Assembly: GCA_030686995.1 (NCBI GenBank)
Contig: CM060692.1
Location: forward strand, 13,063,465-13,127,464
From: Artemisia argyi
Taxonomy: Eukaryota; Streptophyta; Magnoliopsida; Asterales; Asteraceae
Length of the DNA: 64,000 nt
Direction: 5' to 3'
The notes under the pieces are model-generated. The model did no database searches, was not told where the DNA came from, and worked only from the letters and a program-made list of their open reading frames with translations. The position numbers were made by a program, and so were the translations under genes. Shown in pieces: positions 21,245-32,027 of this stretch; position 1 is the stretch's first letter; each line of letters opens with the position of its first letter.

Positions 21245-22107
21245 TCAGACAGAAACTATAAATACCCCACGATTCTGCATTATTCAAGAGGACAAAAAAG
21301 TGCAACAAAAACCCTAAGGTGATGAATTCAGACGACAAGAGAACACAAGATACACCTCCAACGAAGATCTTAGAGCAGAAAGAAGGTCCTGCATGTATTT
21401 AATTCATTAAGTAGTTTTGTTTTATTGTACTAGTACACTATAATCCATCAGGATTGATGGGCTTGTGGCCGCTATACTGTTCCCCTTAAAATTGCTTTCC
21501 CATTGATTATTAGTTTATATGATGTTTTTTTTGGTGACTTGTATATGTGCTTTGATAACCTCTGTGTCTAGCTATGTTTTGCTTGGGTTGCCAAACTCCC
21601 TCCACGCTCACTTGTCTAGTGTCTAGAAAGTGAGATAGACATAAGTGATCATTAAGAGTTTACTCACCGATATTTAGGATCCAACGAGAGAGAAGAGTTT
21701 ACAATATTCATCATATAAAACTAGCAATAAAGCAAGTGACAAGCAACTTAACAACAGGATAGGACTTCTATATGCATCTATTATCTATCTGTACGTGTTA
21801 GTCTATCAATGATTCGTTCTCATTAGTTTTATTAGTGTAATTAAATAACCAAATATGTGTTAGTCTCTCAGGCTAAACCCCCTTGCGTTAGATTAGATAT
21901 TAAAGCTAACTTAGTATATTTAAAATACTGACTAGAATAACTAGACATTACATTCCACTCTTACTGATCGAAACTCTGCTTACCACTATATACATATTGA
22001 TCTGTTACACTTCTCGTTAGTGTATGTGTCATAGGATAAGTCGGCTAAATATAAATGTAAAACTTGAATAGGCACACTCTATACTACACGTGACACTACA
22101 CGCATCG
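21245..22107 (+). mobile_element. element P, remainder of 5' LTR
   Basis: Starts where 9951 left off. A TATA box CTATAAATACCCC at 21253-21265 is followed by an R/U5 region that parallels element M (GTTTACTCACCGATATTTAGG, AAGTGACAAGC, TAGTCTCTCAGGCTAAACCC). It ends CACGCATCG at 22107, one change from the CATCA terminus of element M. Confidence 0.75.
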
Positions 22108-22110
22108 AGT

Positions 22111-22130
22111 TTTTTGCGCCGATGACGGGG
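22111..22130 (+). promoter_or_regulatory. primer-binding site of element P, altered
   Basis: TTTTTGCGCCGATGACGGGG lies directly after the LTR end, where element M has an Asp-tRNA-type site. The GCGCCG and CGGGG blocks are kept and the middle is changed, so priming would be poor. Confidence 0.65.
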
Positions 22131-22370
22131 AGTGAATTGTTAATTATCTGTTTTTCTATTTAGTATTTTAAATTAGGTTTTCTAACTTTTTAATTTCTAG
22201 ATTTTTAGATTCTAACCACTAACATTGTTGTGTAATAGTTAGATTGCATTCATTGTATATTTCGCATATTTTATATTTTGTGTGTTTGTTTTTCCTTTAA
22301 TTTTAATTTTTGTAATTTTTTCGTTTTTCTCCATTATCTGTTGTCGTTTTACTTTGTTGATACAAACAAT

Positions 22371-22860
22371 ACTGCGCGTCTATTTTCTAGATGCGGCGTA
22401 AGGCGTTTTAATTTGATAGAACGCACCTAATTAATAAATCGAATACGGCACATCTATCCCTTAGTTGCGGCGTATTGTGTTTTTAATCAGAAATTTTTTT
22501 AGGAACATTAACATACTTACGGCGCATCTGTTTACCAGATACGACGTATTAATTATTTGTTAAAAAAAGTTTTCATATTTATTAAATTAAAGAGAAGTGG
22601 CACACCAATTTCAGTCGATACGGCGCATCTATATTAAAATAAAAAAAATGTTGTATTCTGAATCGTAATGAAGATACGGCATATTAGAGTTTTTCTATAC
22701 GGCGCATCTAATTTTTATAAATATAAGTAATTTTTGATAACTTAAGCAATACGACGTATTCGACTTATTAGTGCTGCATATTGATTTTCTGAATAAAAGT
22801 CTTATTTAATTTTTATACAAATAAGATACGGCGCATCTTGTTTATAGGATACGGCGCATC
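22371..22860 (+). repeat. leader array of seven imperfect stem-loops, element P
   Basis: Stem-loops begin at 22371, 22442, 22517, 22594 (left arm decayed), 22671, 22748 and 22824, a period of 71-77 bases. Outer arms are GATACGGCGCATC-type words. Inner arms are individually complementary: GTCTA/TAGAT, ATCTA/TAGTT, ATCTG/CAGAT, TTAGA/TCTAT. Loops are 4-6 bases. Number, spacing and position (about 240 bases after the primer site, about 110 before gag) match the array of element M, although loops and spacers differ. Confidence 0.8.
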
Positions 22861-22977
22861 ATCTGCAGATATCAACAACTTTCATATTTCATAGTCCATT
22901 TTCATTCTTAGTTTTTTTATATTCTACTTTATAAAACCTATCCTACTGATGCTTTTGTGATAATTTCTGGACGTGCA

Positions 22978-23240
22978 TGACAAGAAGTTCAAATATGAAA
23001 TTTACTGAACCTTTTGAAGATCTTGAACGAGCTTTTCATTCATTGAAAAAGCTTTTCAACTTAAAAAGCTTTGATCTTTCAAGTTCTCAAGAGCTTGATT
23101 ATTTTTAGGAACAGGAGGAGGCTACTGAAGAGGAAGTGATACCAGAAAAAATGGCAGATCTTACCATGGAAGAGTACATGAACAAAACTTGAGCTGACTA
23201 TGTTTTGGGTATTGAGAAGCCGGAGTTTGACAATGATACA
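22978..23240 (+). pseudogene. element P gag, N-terminal fragment
   Basis: ATG at 22978-22980 opens MTRSSNMKFTEPFEDLERAF, parallel to the Gag start of element M. An acidic stretch follows, with in-frame stops after LDYF and after YMNKT, then DYVLGIEKPEFDND at the end. The text stops where LTR-like sequence begins, so nearly the whole body of the element has been deleted. Confidence 0.7.
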
Positions 23241-23785
23241 ACGAGATAGATTAGATTACGATATGCCATACCTGTTCCTCGCCTACTTATCTAGTGTCTA
23301 GAAGGTAGGATAAACAAAAGTAATCATTAAGAGTTTACTTGCCGATATTTAGGATCCAACGAGACAAATTAGATTACGATACTCATCGTATAAAACTAGC
23401 AATAAACCAAGTGACAAGCTACATATACCATAGGACAGGTGTTCTACGTGTTTCTATTATCTACCTGTGTACGTGATTGCTCTTCACTGATTTGTTCTCA
23501 TTAGTTTTATTTTTCTGTTTAATTCAAATCTATGCTAGTCTCTTAGGCCAAACCCCTTTTTATTAGATTAGATTGTAAAACTAACTTAGATATTAAAATA
23601 ATGATCAAATCAACTAGATATTACTTTCCATTCTTAGTGTTCGACACTCTACTTACCACTATATGCATATTGATCGGGTACACTGCTCGTTAAGTGTGTG
23701 TGTTAGTAATAAATTGGCTAAATATAAATTTAAAACTTGATTAGGTAAAATTAACATATGCTACACTGACATAACGCACACATCA
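23240..23785 (+). repeat. element P, 3' LTR remnant
   Basis: Resembles the R/U5 half of the 5' LTR (21600-22107): TTATCTAGTGTCTAGAAGG, GAGTTTACTTGCCGATATTTAGGATCCAACGAG (read in blocks), AGTGACAAGCTA. It ends CACACATCA at 23785. U3, the TATA box and the polypurine tract are missing, so the deletion that removed gag-pol also removed the first half of this LTR. The 5 bases outside (TTATC) do not equal those left of 9446 (CCTCT). Confidence 0.65.
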
Positions 23786-24025
23786 TTATCCTAGGTATAT
23801 AAGCCCTTTAGAAACCCATGGCATGGAGTGGCGCTGGACATGAAGACGTCCATACCAGTTATCATTCACCTAATAATAACTTAAACAAAACGTATCTTAG
23901 GGACCTCTCTTTTGGTAAAAGTATAACTTTTACTGTAAAACTCTGATAAAAAAATGAATGATAACTCTTTTTTCAATAATGTCTCTTTTCGAGTCGTTTT
24001 CTATATCATGTCTTTGTTTCCAAAA
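23786..24025. other. 240 bp without recognisable content
   Basis: AT-rich sequence between the end of element P and the next LTR-like end. No domain, repeat or RNA gene is recognisable. Confidence 0.4.
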
Positions 24026-24097
24026 TGTAATACCCCGAAGCTATATTCCGCTGTGATCTGTGAAAAATGGGGTGTTACAGATTGGAATCAGAGCCTT
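24026..24097 (+). mobile_element. gypsy LTR terminus and Met-tRNA-type primer site
   Basis: A 54-base unit starts TGTAATACCCCG and ends GGGGTGTTACA (24026-24079), with mutually complementary ends, and is followed by TTGGAATCAGAGCC (24082-24095), close to the Met-tRNA primer site used by chromoviral gypsy elements. It is either an extremely shortened LTR or the tail of a longer LTR whose body has been deleted. Confidence 0.55.
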
Positions 24098-24185
24098 GGT
24101 TATAGAGAACAAAAGGATTTTCCTAAAAACTATAACCATTCTTTTTTAAAAAGGTCATCCTCCATGCCACTAGAATCCCCGAGAC

Positions 24186-24252
24186 ACCTTTAGGATAGAT
24201 TCCCTAATACCTTTAGGATAAATTCCCTAATGCCTTTAGGATAGATTCCCTA
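24186..24252. repeat. ~24 bp tandem repeat, three to four units
   Basis: CCTTTAGGATAGATTCCCTA repeated with single changes, just downstream of the primer site in the gypsy leader. A fourth partial unit (CCTTTAGGATA) lies at 24271. Confidence 0.8.
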
Positions 24253-24333
24253 TTACATTTCATAACTTGCCTTTAGGATATAGCATAAGATAGAAGAATA
24301 CTAAAATACTTTTCCCGGGTATTATAGTTAGGC

Positions 24334-24835
24334 ATGTCTTCCCTTAATCAATCTATCATCATGTCAGAAATCGATGATGATGATAATTCCCTAGATAGTT
24401 ATGAGTATGCTCCGGCTACTCCTAGTCATTCATTCTCTGATTCTAACTCACCGGAAGAATTAGCTTAGAATGTCTTAGTGGCCTTAGCTATAGAACCCTC
24501 CCCGAATGATCCCTATATGTAAACATATAATAACTATATGTAAGCATATGGCGGTGATATTCCTATAGTGCCTACTCTAACCCCTACTCCATCTATACCT
24601 TACTTTAAAACCCAAGATTGCTATGTTCGTGAAGTAGTTTCTCGTCCCCATAAGAAATTATGTATTATACCACCTACACCTCCCCTAGGTATGAAATAGG
24701 AAATAGTTCTTATAAAACACCTATAGAAAGACATGAGGAACAAATTGAGGATATACTTAATCACCTAGATAAGTTGTCCTTAGGACGTATCGAGGAAGTA
24801 CAAATAAGATTAGTGATCTAGGAAAAGGTCATCCT
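24334..24835 (+). pseudogene. Ty3/gypsy gag, N-terminal fragment
   Basis: ATG at 24334 opens MSSLNQSIIMSEIDDDDNSL, an acidic, Ser/Pro-rich start like that of Asteraceae chromoviral Gags. Stops lie after SPEELA, after DPYM and again later. Near 24700 the text shifts frame into KTPIERHEEQIEDILNHLDK, a coiled-coil-like segment. The capsid core and zinc knuckle are missing. The assignment rests on position after LTR end and primer site plus general resemblance. Confidence 0.5.
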
Positions 24836-25064
24836 CCGTGCCACTAAGAATAGTAAAGGGTCAAACTAGTAAGGTTATAGGTTTAGTTTTGAAAATATAA
24901 CTTAGTTAAATAAGTAGTTGTTAAGTTTTCACCCTGTAAGATATAGGAATAAAAGTTATAGTTTATCTATACTAAGTCTTATTAGGTTAAGTATCTCATA
25001 TTAGGAACGAGTATAAGCTTACCCTAAGTATTAAGAACCTGAAGTTATAGAAAACTTAAAATTA

Positions 25065-27527
25065 GTATTCCTAAAGCTACGACAAGAACGATTACGATGT
25101 TACTAGGTCTGTTGGAACGGATGGTGTTACTTGTATTGTAAGTGAGAGTGTGCTTTGTTCAGGCCTTATCCATGATGGTGTCAGGGATACCAACGACACT
25201 AATGAACCTGGTAATTCTGTTTCGTATTCAGATGGACCGAATACTAACATTGTGGAATTGAATTCTAGTTCAATGATGAACCCTAATGAATTCCCAACAC
25301 TTTATGATACTAATGCTACTAGTGGTATGGGTGTTCCTAGTCTTGATAACGTTTTTATTCATACAACTCTTGGAGTTACTGATCCAAGCAATGCGTACAT
25401 GGGGGATAAATTGCATGCTGAAGGTGAAACGTTGAACCCTTATAATAGTGTTGGGGAGTCAAGGGCTGATTACCCTAATCCTAATGAGTTCCTGACACTT
25501 AATGAAACTAATGGTGCTATACCAAAGCAAGTGAAGCCGGTTTTACTTGGTAATGCTGTTCATGATGTGAATGAACCTCATGTGGCGATGGGGTCTACTA
25601 GTGAATGTGTGGTTGCTCCTAATGTTGAGTAGTTACTGTTTAGTGCGCGTAAGAATTTTGATGCGGCTATAAATGAAGTTCAACATGAGATTGCTTCAAA
25701 CAAGGATATTAACTCAGAATCCAACACAACAAGTGGTTTAGATCAGCCTAAAAATACGAGTGGTACTGGAATGAAATCGGTCTCCTATGCGGGTGCTACT
25801 TCTAACGATCCCAAGAAACATGTGTCAAATTTTTATAGGTTGGAATGTAGCAACAAAAAGGTTGAAGTTGATCTTTCTGTCCCAATAAAAGTAGTTGAAG
25901 AGGTGAATATCAGATTTGAGAATACACTTTATGGATATTTTCTTGGTAAACATATTGCTTTTCTTGTTTTTGATTATTATGTCCGCAGTGTGTGGGCTAA
26001 GTACGGTATACAGAAAGTTATGATGAATGGCAAGGGGTTCTTTTTGTTCAAGTTCAATTCAAAGAAAGGTGTTGATGATGTCCTTGAAAATGGTCCTTGG
26101 TTGATTAGAAATGCACCTATTATTCTTAAACCATGGACTTTGAACACCAATTTACTTAAAGAGGATTTGACTCACATTCCGGTGTAGGTTAAATTCATTG
26201 ATGTTCCTCTTGCAATGTTTTCTGATGATGGTCTTAGTCTTCTTGCCACATTGATTGGTACGCCCAAAATGTTAGATGCTTATACTAGCCAAATGTGCAA
26301 GGAATCATGGGGCCGTAGTAGTTTTGCTAGGTGCATGATTGAAGTTAAGGTGGATGAGGTGCTTAGGGATAGCCTCAATGTTGATATACCTTTCCTTGAT
26401 GTGACGGGTTACACTATTGAGAAGATTCGGGTAGAATATGAGTGGAAACCTCCTCGTTGTGATAAGTGTAAGATTTTTGGTCATACTTTGGTTGATTGTC
26501 CTAAGTATGTTCTACCCACTACTCAGCCTACTCCAAGTGTTAATGATGGTTTTAAAATGGTCAATACTAAGAAGAAGAGTAATAGTGGTGGTCAATCTGG
26601 TCCAAGTAAGGGAGGTTTTACTAAACCTGTTGTGGGGAAGAAGATGCAATATCAACCTAAAGCGTCTTGTACTGCACCTAAGAAAGTGGATGCCAATAAG
26701 AAGTCTACTGATGTGGCTAGTACTAGTGATACGAAGGCCGCTGATGTAGCTAGTACGAGTGGTACGAAGATTGCTACATCAAACCGGTTTGATGCCCTCC
26801 ATATGGATGATACTGATGACTTTGGTATTCCTACCAGTGAAGTGACTAAGGATGTGAATTCTGGTACTCCAAAGGAAGCTAAGGAGGACGAGTCTTTAGA
26901 GACTGGTAATGCATCACAAGAACCGCTTCTGAGTGATTCAATGGGAACAAGGGAAGTTAATTCTACTCCTTTAGTTAAAAAAATTGTAAAGCTTGAAAAC
27001 CTACTTATTGATGGGAAAGCTACTCTTGTGGATGATGATGGTCATCCTATTCAAAAAGGTTGATTATCCAGGGTCTACTTCTTCTACTAAGAGGGTTAAC
27101 CCATTCTCTAAGGTGGGAGAGATTGTTGTTTCAGAAAGTGATGAAGACGAGGTTGCGAATACGTTTGATGAGTCATTGAACGTATTTGGTGGTGGTTATG
27201 ATCGTGAAGATGATTATGATGACTATGATTATGATGACTATGCGGATCAGGTCTACGATCTTCCAGGGAATTTGGATGCTTTATATGACAAGTATGGTAT
27301 CAAGCTCAAAGGTCTTGGTAGAAAGTAATTTTGTGGTCATAGGAGTCTAATGGTATCTTTTGAGTAGTGGTTTTTTCTTATTTAGAGAATTGGAAGTATC
27401 TTGTTATGTAAGCTTTTCCGCCTATGTAATGGGCTGAGATATGGGATTCACCCATATCCTTGTACTTAAACATTTTTTGGTGTAATATATTTACCGGATC
27501 TTTTGACCTTTTACCTAAAAAAAAAAG
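25065..27527 (+). mobile_element. LINE carrying ORF1 only
   Basis: Bounded by an imperfect target duplication, GAAAACTTAAAATTA at 25050-25064 and GAAAACTTAGAATTA at 27528-27542, with a short A-tail at the right (27517-27526). It contains an ORF1-type reading frame starting inside the protein, then a ~200 bp untranslated end (27329-27516). No endonuclease or reverse transcriptase is present between ORF1 and the tail. The left end is a 5' truncation typical of target-primed reverse transcription. Confidence 0.8.
25099..27328 (+). pseudogene. LINE ORF1: DUF4283-like domain plus zinc knuckle
   Basis: One frame from about 25099 to 27063, broken by TAG at 25630-25632 and 26185-26187, then a shift near 27058 to the frame ending at 27328. 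A Ser/Asn-rich N-terminal part precedes a DUF4283-like nucleic-acid-binding domain (about 25840-26180; YFLGKHIAFLVFDYYVRSVW, LFKFNSKKG, LENGPWLIRNAPIILKPW). Then come ESWGRSSFARCMIEV and a CX2CX4HX4C knuckle, CDKCKIFGHTLVDC (26455-26496). The tail is acidic (DDYDDYDYDDYADQ) and ends KGLGRK. ORF1 proteins coat LINE RNA in the cytoplasm. Confidence 0.82.
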
Positions 27528-27542
27528 GAAAACTTAGAATTA

Positions 27543-27723
27543 TACCTAGAAACACTAAAACAACTGAAAACAATTAGAACCTTTAGGATTACCATCACTA
27601 TACCTTTAGGAGGGAGAAATGAACTTCTATGAAATTTAGCAAATCTTATTAGGAACTCTGCCCTTTTAGTTTTAGGACTCCCAGGGCCATAGGATTGATT
27701 CATTGGTTTGAGAGGTGTGAATC
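27543..27723. other. short stretch without recognisable content
   Basis: Continues the sequence interrupted by the LINE and probably belongs to the gypsy remnant that starts at 24026. It holds further CCTTTAGGA words like those at 24186-24252, which supports that link. Confidence 0.4.
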
Positions 27724-27880
27724 TGTAACAACTCCCAAAATCCCATTACTATCATTCCCATTGCAAATACCTATAGTAGGTATTTCACATGTAAATTTTT
27801 GCTTTTTGTGTGCATTTATTACTTGCATGAGTCACTAGACCTGCTCACGTATTCATACAAGCCAAATAACTCAACACTCA
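27724..27880 (+). mobile_element. start of a gypsy-type LTR, interrupted
   Basis: TGTAACAACTCCCAAAATCCC resembles the sense start of the Tekay-like LTRs in this window (TGTCACAACTCAAAATTTC on the minus strand at 33121). It is cut at 27880 by the solo LTR; sequence after 29330 may continue it. Confidence 0.4.
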
Positions 27881-28107
27881 TGATGAGACGAAAAGTGTAC
27901 CGCTTTTAGGGGGTCATTTAAGCCAAAATTTGAGATTATTTGATCAAATATTGCCCTAAATCGTTCCTTTTGTCATTTTAGGTGCTTTTGAAGAGAAATC
28001 TGGAAAAGGAAGCATTTTGGACGTTTTTGCAGTGAAAAAGTGAAGAAAACGACGAAGTCTCCAAAATCATGCTGAAGAACGTACCTGACAATGTCAAAGG
28101 TTTATTA

Positions 28108-28350
28108 GTGACGGCGTCAAGGCTTAGCAAAAGAGGTGGATATGACAAATACATGTGACGCGCCAGAACATTTTCCAAAGGAGGCGTGACGGCGTCACCC
28201 TTTAGGGTCACCAAGGCCGTCACGTACTATCACAAAGAGAGACGGCCCAGAGATCACCAAGAGTGACGGCGTCAGAAGTGGATCTAGGCAATATGATTGT
28301 TATTTTGGCGGCGAGTTGACGACGTCAGAACTTACTCTTGACGCCGTCAG
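28108..28350. repeat. TGACGGCGTCA word cluster in U3
   Basis: Words at 28108-28121, 28154-28165, 28184-28198, 28213-28224, 28239-28250, 28263-28275, 28316-28327 and 28339-28350: GTGACGGCGTCA, TGTGACGCGCCA, GTGACGGCGTCACCC, GGCCGTCACG, GACGGCCCAG, TGACGACGTCAG, TGACGCCGTCAG. Several form pairs; the pairs beginning at 28109 and 28186, and at 28240 and 28317, lie 77 bases apart. Confidence 0.8.
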
Positions 28351-28360
28351 AATGCAAAAT

Positions 28361-28372
28361 CTATAAATACTT
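28361..28372 (+). promoter_or_regulatory. TATA box in the Athila-type solo LTR
   Basis: CTATAAATACTT begins 11 bases after the last palindromic word. Position in the LTR (about 480 bases from its start) fits the U3/R border. Confidence 0.7.
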
Positions 28373-29384
28373 TTGTAGTTTTCATTCATTAGGGTGGAAC
28401 TTTGTGTGCAACAACCCTAGACGAATTTATAGTATTTTTGAGGGTTTCAAACCCTTGTTTCATCCACGCTTAATTGAAGATAAGCTTTCCAATAATCATT
28501 CAATATGTCTATGTGTTGTTTGATTCCATCTTATGCTTGTCTTCTCTTTAACATGCTAGGCTAGGTTTTCTTTGTGTTTGCTTAGATGTAATGAAACCTA
28601 GATGTTGATTATTGGTTGGTTGTTTGTTTATAATTGTTGTGGATGAATGATTTCGATGTTAGGCTTAAGAAAACTGGCAGACTTCCAATTGGTAACTTGC
28701 TTGAATGTCTTAAGAAACATGATCGGAGGTGTACTACGATAAATTGGTTATATTTAATGCATAGGTAACTACTAATGATGCCATGTTAGGAGCTAGTAGT
28801 CGGCTCGACATAGGAAGAGGTAGAAGCTTATAGAGTTAGGGAAGATCGTACACGGCCCTACGAATAGTATTAAGGAATATAACCCGTCATCCATGCAATT
28901 GTAACAAACTAATCAACAGGTAAAAGATATCTATGGAGTAGTGAAATCTAAGTAAACACATTTTCTCTTATTTCTGTTTCCATCACATTTACTTTAGTTT
29001 CATTTTATTTTATTTTGTTTGCATTTGTAGTAATTTGGGTTAGTTGACTAGCAACTAATTCCGCCCATCCTTCCAAAAATCGAGATTTTTACTTGGTTTC
29101 CATAAAATATAAAAATACAAAAAGAATCAACCCTCACCTGTAGACCTAGTTTAATTGAGTTTTAACCCTAGCAAACACTATTCTTTGAGTTGAACTATCA
29201 ATCCCCTAGTACTTGACACTATACTATACTACAATGAGCAGGTACACTACCTGGTGGGGGTTGCAAGCTTCTCAAGATCCCTTAAGAGGTAAAACCTTTT
29301 GCAAGGTTGCAAAACTACGCATCAACTCACATCCTATAAACCCCTGGTATGTCAAGCATAAGATCACAACAACACCATAATAAG

Positions 29385-29755
29385 TGTTGGATCGATTTAT
29401 ACTCTGACCAAACTAACTATATAGCTTGTAAAGGTTTAGCAATCTTGAATAACTCCAAAAATACTAATAATTAAACACTGATATAACTCTGTTAAGTATG
29501 CGGAATGTACTTCAAGAAAGTTAAGAAGAATAACAAAAACTTTCAACGATTCTATTAAAACCAAACTTTGAACCTCCTTATTATACAGATTCACTAACAA
29601 CCCTAATCGATAAATTACTCTCTAAATATTAATGTCATATTCGTATTCTCTAATACCATCCTAGGGGTCCTTTTATAGATGTAAGAAAAACCCAAGTCGG
29701 TTTACAATTCGTGTACGACAAGTAAACTAATTTTAAATAAACTAATTCTAGAATA
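29385..29755 (-). mobile_element. Sirevirus-like Copia LTR fragment, minus orientation
   Basis: In minus sense it shows a TATA-like CTATAAAAGGACCCCTAGG (about 29665-29685), ATTCCGCATACTTAAC and TCAAGATTGCTAAACC, all shared with the Copia LTRs at 43122 and 49977. It ends GATCCAACA at 29385. The upstream part of U3 is cut off where the gypsy LTR starts at 29756. The sequence beyond 29385 does not look like a standard primer site. Confidence 0.6.
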
Positions 29756-31927
29756 TGTCACACCCTGAATTTACCTGTATGGCAGCGGAATAGAATACCT
29801 GGGTGTAACGTCCATAGCATCACATACAAGGTTATATTGAACGATCTAAAGTGTCATTTTGAAAATACATCTATTGATTTATTTAAAACATTCAGAGTTA
29901 CAAAACATAGGTCCCAAAAGCTTGATAAGTTTATGGAAATAAGTTTAGTACAATCAAACGATATTATATAAGTGCATGAAAATCCAAAATGAGACGCGTC
30001 ATCCTCGCTACTCAATGAAATGACTCCATGCATGCCATGAAGGATATGTCTTAGTTACCTGAAAATACATTGCTAAAACGGTCAACAATAATGTTGGTGA
30101 GAAATCGTAGGTTTATGAATTAAATCGTATGTACACTAGCCACAAGTATAAAGTGAAATGACAAGATGTCAAAATAATTCTACATTGGCTCTTAAGCTCA
30201 TGCCCCCGAAGCTAGACATGATATGAAATGGCCCCAACCGAGTGTTTACCAGGCACTCAAATATGATTCAAATGAAATGCGTCCATATGACTCGTTGGTG
30301 CTACCAACTCGGACGGAGGAGTCACCCTCAATAGATCTATTCACTCACTCTCGCTTACGCATAATTAACGGTCCATGATAATAAGGGGACTTGATATGGT
30401 AATAAGGTAACTTAAGCAATGTATGGAATTTGATACTTTGGCATGTACAAAAATAAATGGTGCAATGTATTCTCCCCCGAGAGTTTCAAAATACAATAAG
30501 TAATTTAAAACGGGGCTATGAAAACTCACCTAAAGTAATGGTACAATGATGGTGAAATGATAGGGACAACAAGGCGCGAACACTAGCCGCAACCTAATAT
30601 GAATGAATAGCCGCAACCTAATATCATCCATGCACATGCCTAATATCATCCATGCACATGATGTCTATACCACTCGTAACATGGAAATAATAGTTATCGT
30701 TTAAAGTATAATGTTTTTCCATAACTTGGGAAAAATATGTCTAACTAGACTTGCAAAACTAGTCGTAATATATTATACATAAAGTGTTAGTGTTTAACTT
30801 ATCATTTTCAAAACCTTGAAATGACATCTAATAGTCGTGTAAATAAACTTTTGGTCATACGTGCTTCAGTGGGTAAGAAATACGGCTTTTCAATGTTGTT
30901 ACTAGAAAATATAGTTTTTAGTACGTAGATTATTATTTCTAATAGGGGCTGTCAAAAATAATAGAGTTTGTCGGTTTTGAAACGTAAATATCTTGGTCGT
31001 TATAGGCTCATTTTCCTCGTTCTTTATATCCAAGGTTTTTATTAACATGTACTAACACATTTTTGATAGTTCGGCTCCTCTAGGTTACGTCTAACGCCTC
31101 GTTTTGCCCGTCGAATGTCGTCCAACAGCAAGTATATTTTCAGAAAATAGTTTTTCGTTGTTAAATTTGGAAAAATCATATCTCCTTCGTTATAAGCTTG
31201 TTTTTATCCGTTCTTTCGCCCATGGCTTCGTTTTTGAAAGTATTTTCTAAATCTTTTGTCAAAAATTACCCCTGAGTCCCTGAGTTTTCTGGGTTTGGCG
31301 ATTTGGGACAGTAGGTTTGTATATATGTGTTAAACTCATTTCTAGGGTTTCAAACTTGTTTCAAAACTAACCAAATCACTTTCAATCACCACCAAACTAA
31401 TCTATTCCGACCATACACCTTCTTAGGGTGTCATGGGTTCCTAAACATCATCCACAAAGTTAATCTACCAAGGGTTTACATATTATCCATATCTTGGGCT
31501 TAAAAGATATAAAAGTATAAAAGGAGTGGTATAAACTAGCACATGCATGTAAACCCTGCATAAAAATCTTATGAGCATTGTAATAACTTGGTAAAATTAT
31601 GAAAATGAGTTTGACATACTTACTTTGAAGGATTAGTGAGTTTTGAATATGAAAACCTAATAACACCTTGGATTTCTATTTCGAAACCCTAAAAGGAGTA
31701 CTAAATGAGCTTGTTTATAACTTGTTCTTGAAAAATTGATGAAGATTGCTTGTGGTTTGATCCTTGGCCGAGCACACAAAGAAGAGAGGAAGAGAGAAAC
31801 TTTTCTTTTTGTTACTTGAACTTGTTATGTGAAAATGTGAGATAAGAATGAGATATTACTAATGTTTTGGACAAGATTAGGTGGGTATTAATGGTAGGTT
31901 GATGAGGTGCACTAGAGGGCAAAAGGC

Positions 31928-31954
31928 GGGGGGGGGGGGGGGGGGGGGGGGGGG
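31928..31954. repeat. poly(G) run, 27 G
   Basis: Uninterrupted run of 27 G in the gypsy LTR (C on the sense strand), just left of the MITE. Likely length-variable and able to form G-quadruplex structures. Confidence 0.9.
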
Positions 31955-32027
31955 TTGGCCGGCGCTCAAAAGGAGGAAAAGGGGGGGATGTTTCTTGATT
32001 TAATTAGAAGGTAAGTATAGTTTTAGT

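Larger units (their letters stand above)
27881..29324 (+). mobile_element. Athila-type solo LTR
   Basis: Starts TGATGAGACGAAAAG and ends ACGCATCA, 1444 bp, flanked by ACTCA (27876-27880 and 29325-29329). It aligns in reverse orientation with the LTR at 37020-38635: shared TTTTAGGGGGTCATTTAAGC, GGTACACTAC/GGTACACTAT, TGGTGGGGGTTG, AAGCTTCTC. U3 carries TGACGGCGTCA words up to 11 bases before a TATA box at 28361. It has neither primer site nor polypurine tract, as expected for a solo LTR. Confidence 0.88.

Noticed and set aside
9441..23790. ATTATCCT at both sides of element P as a target duplication
   Set aside because: The matching letters are not adjacent to the LTR ends (CCTCT against TTATC directly outside), and LTR elements of this kind make 5 bp duplications. 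I treat it as chance.
26438..26749. 103-codon hydrophobic frame (+)
   Set aside because: Shadow frame of the LINE ORF1.
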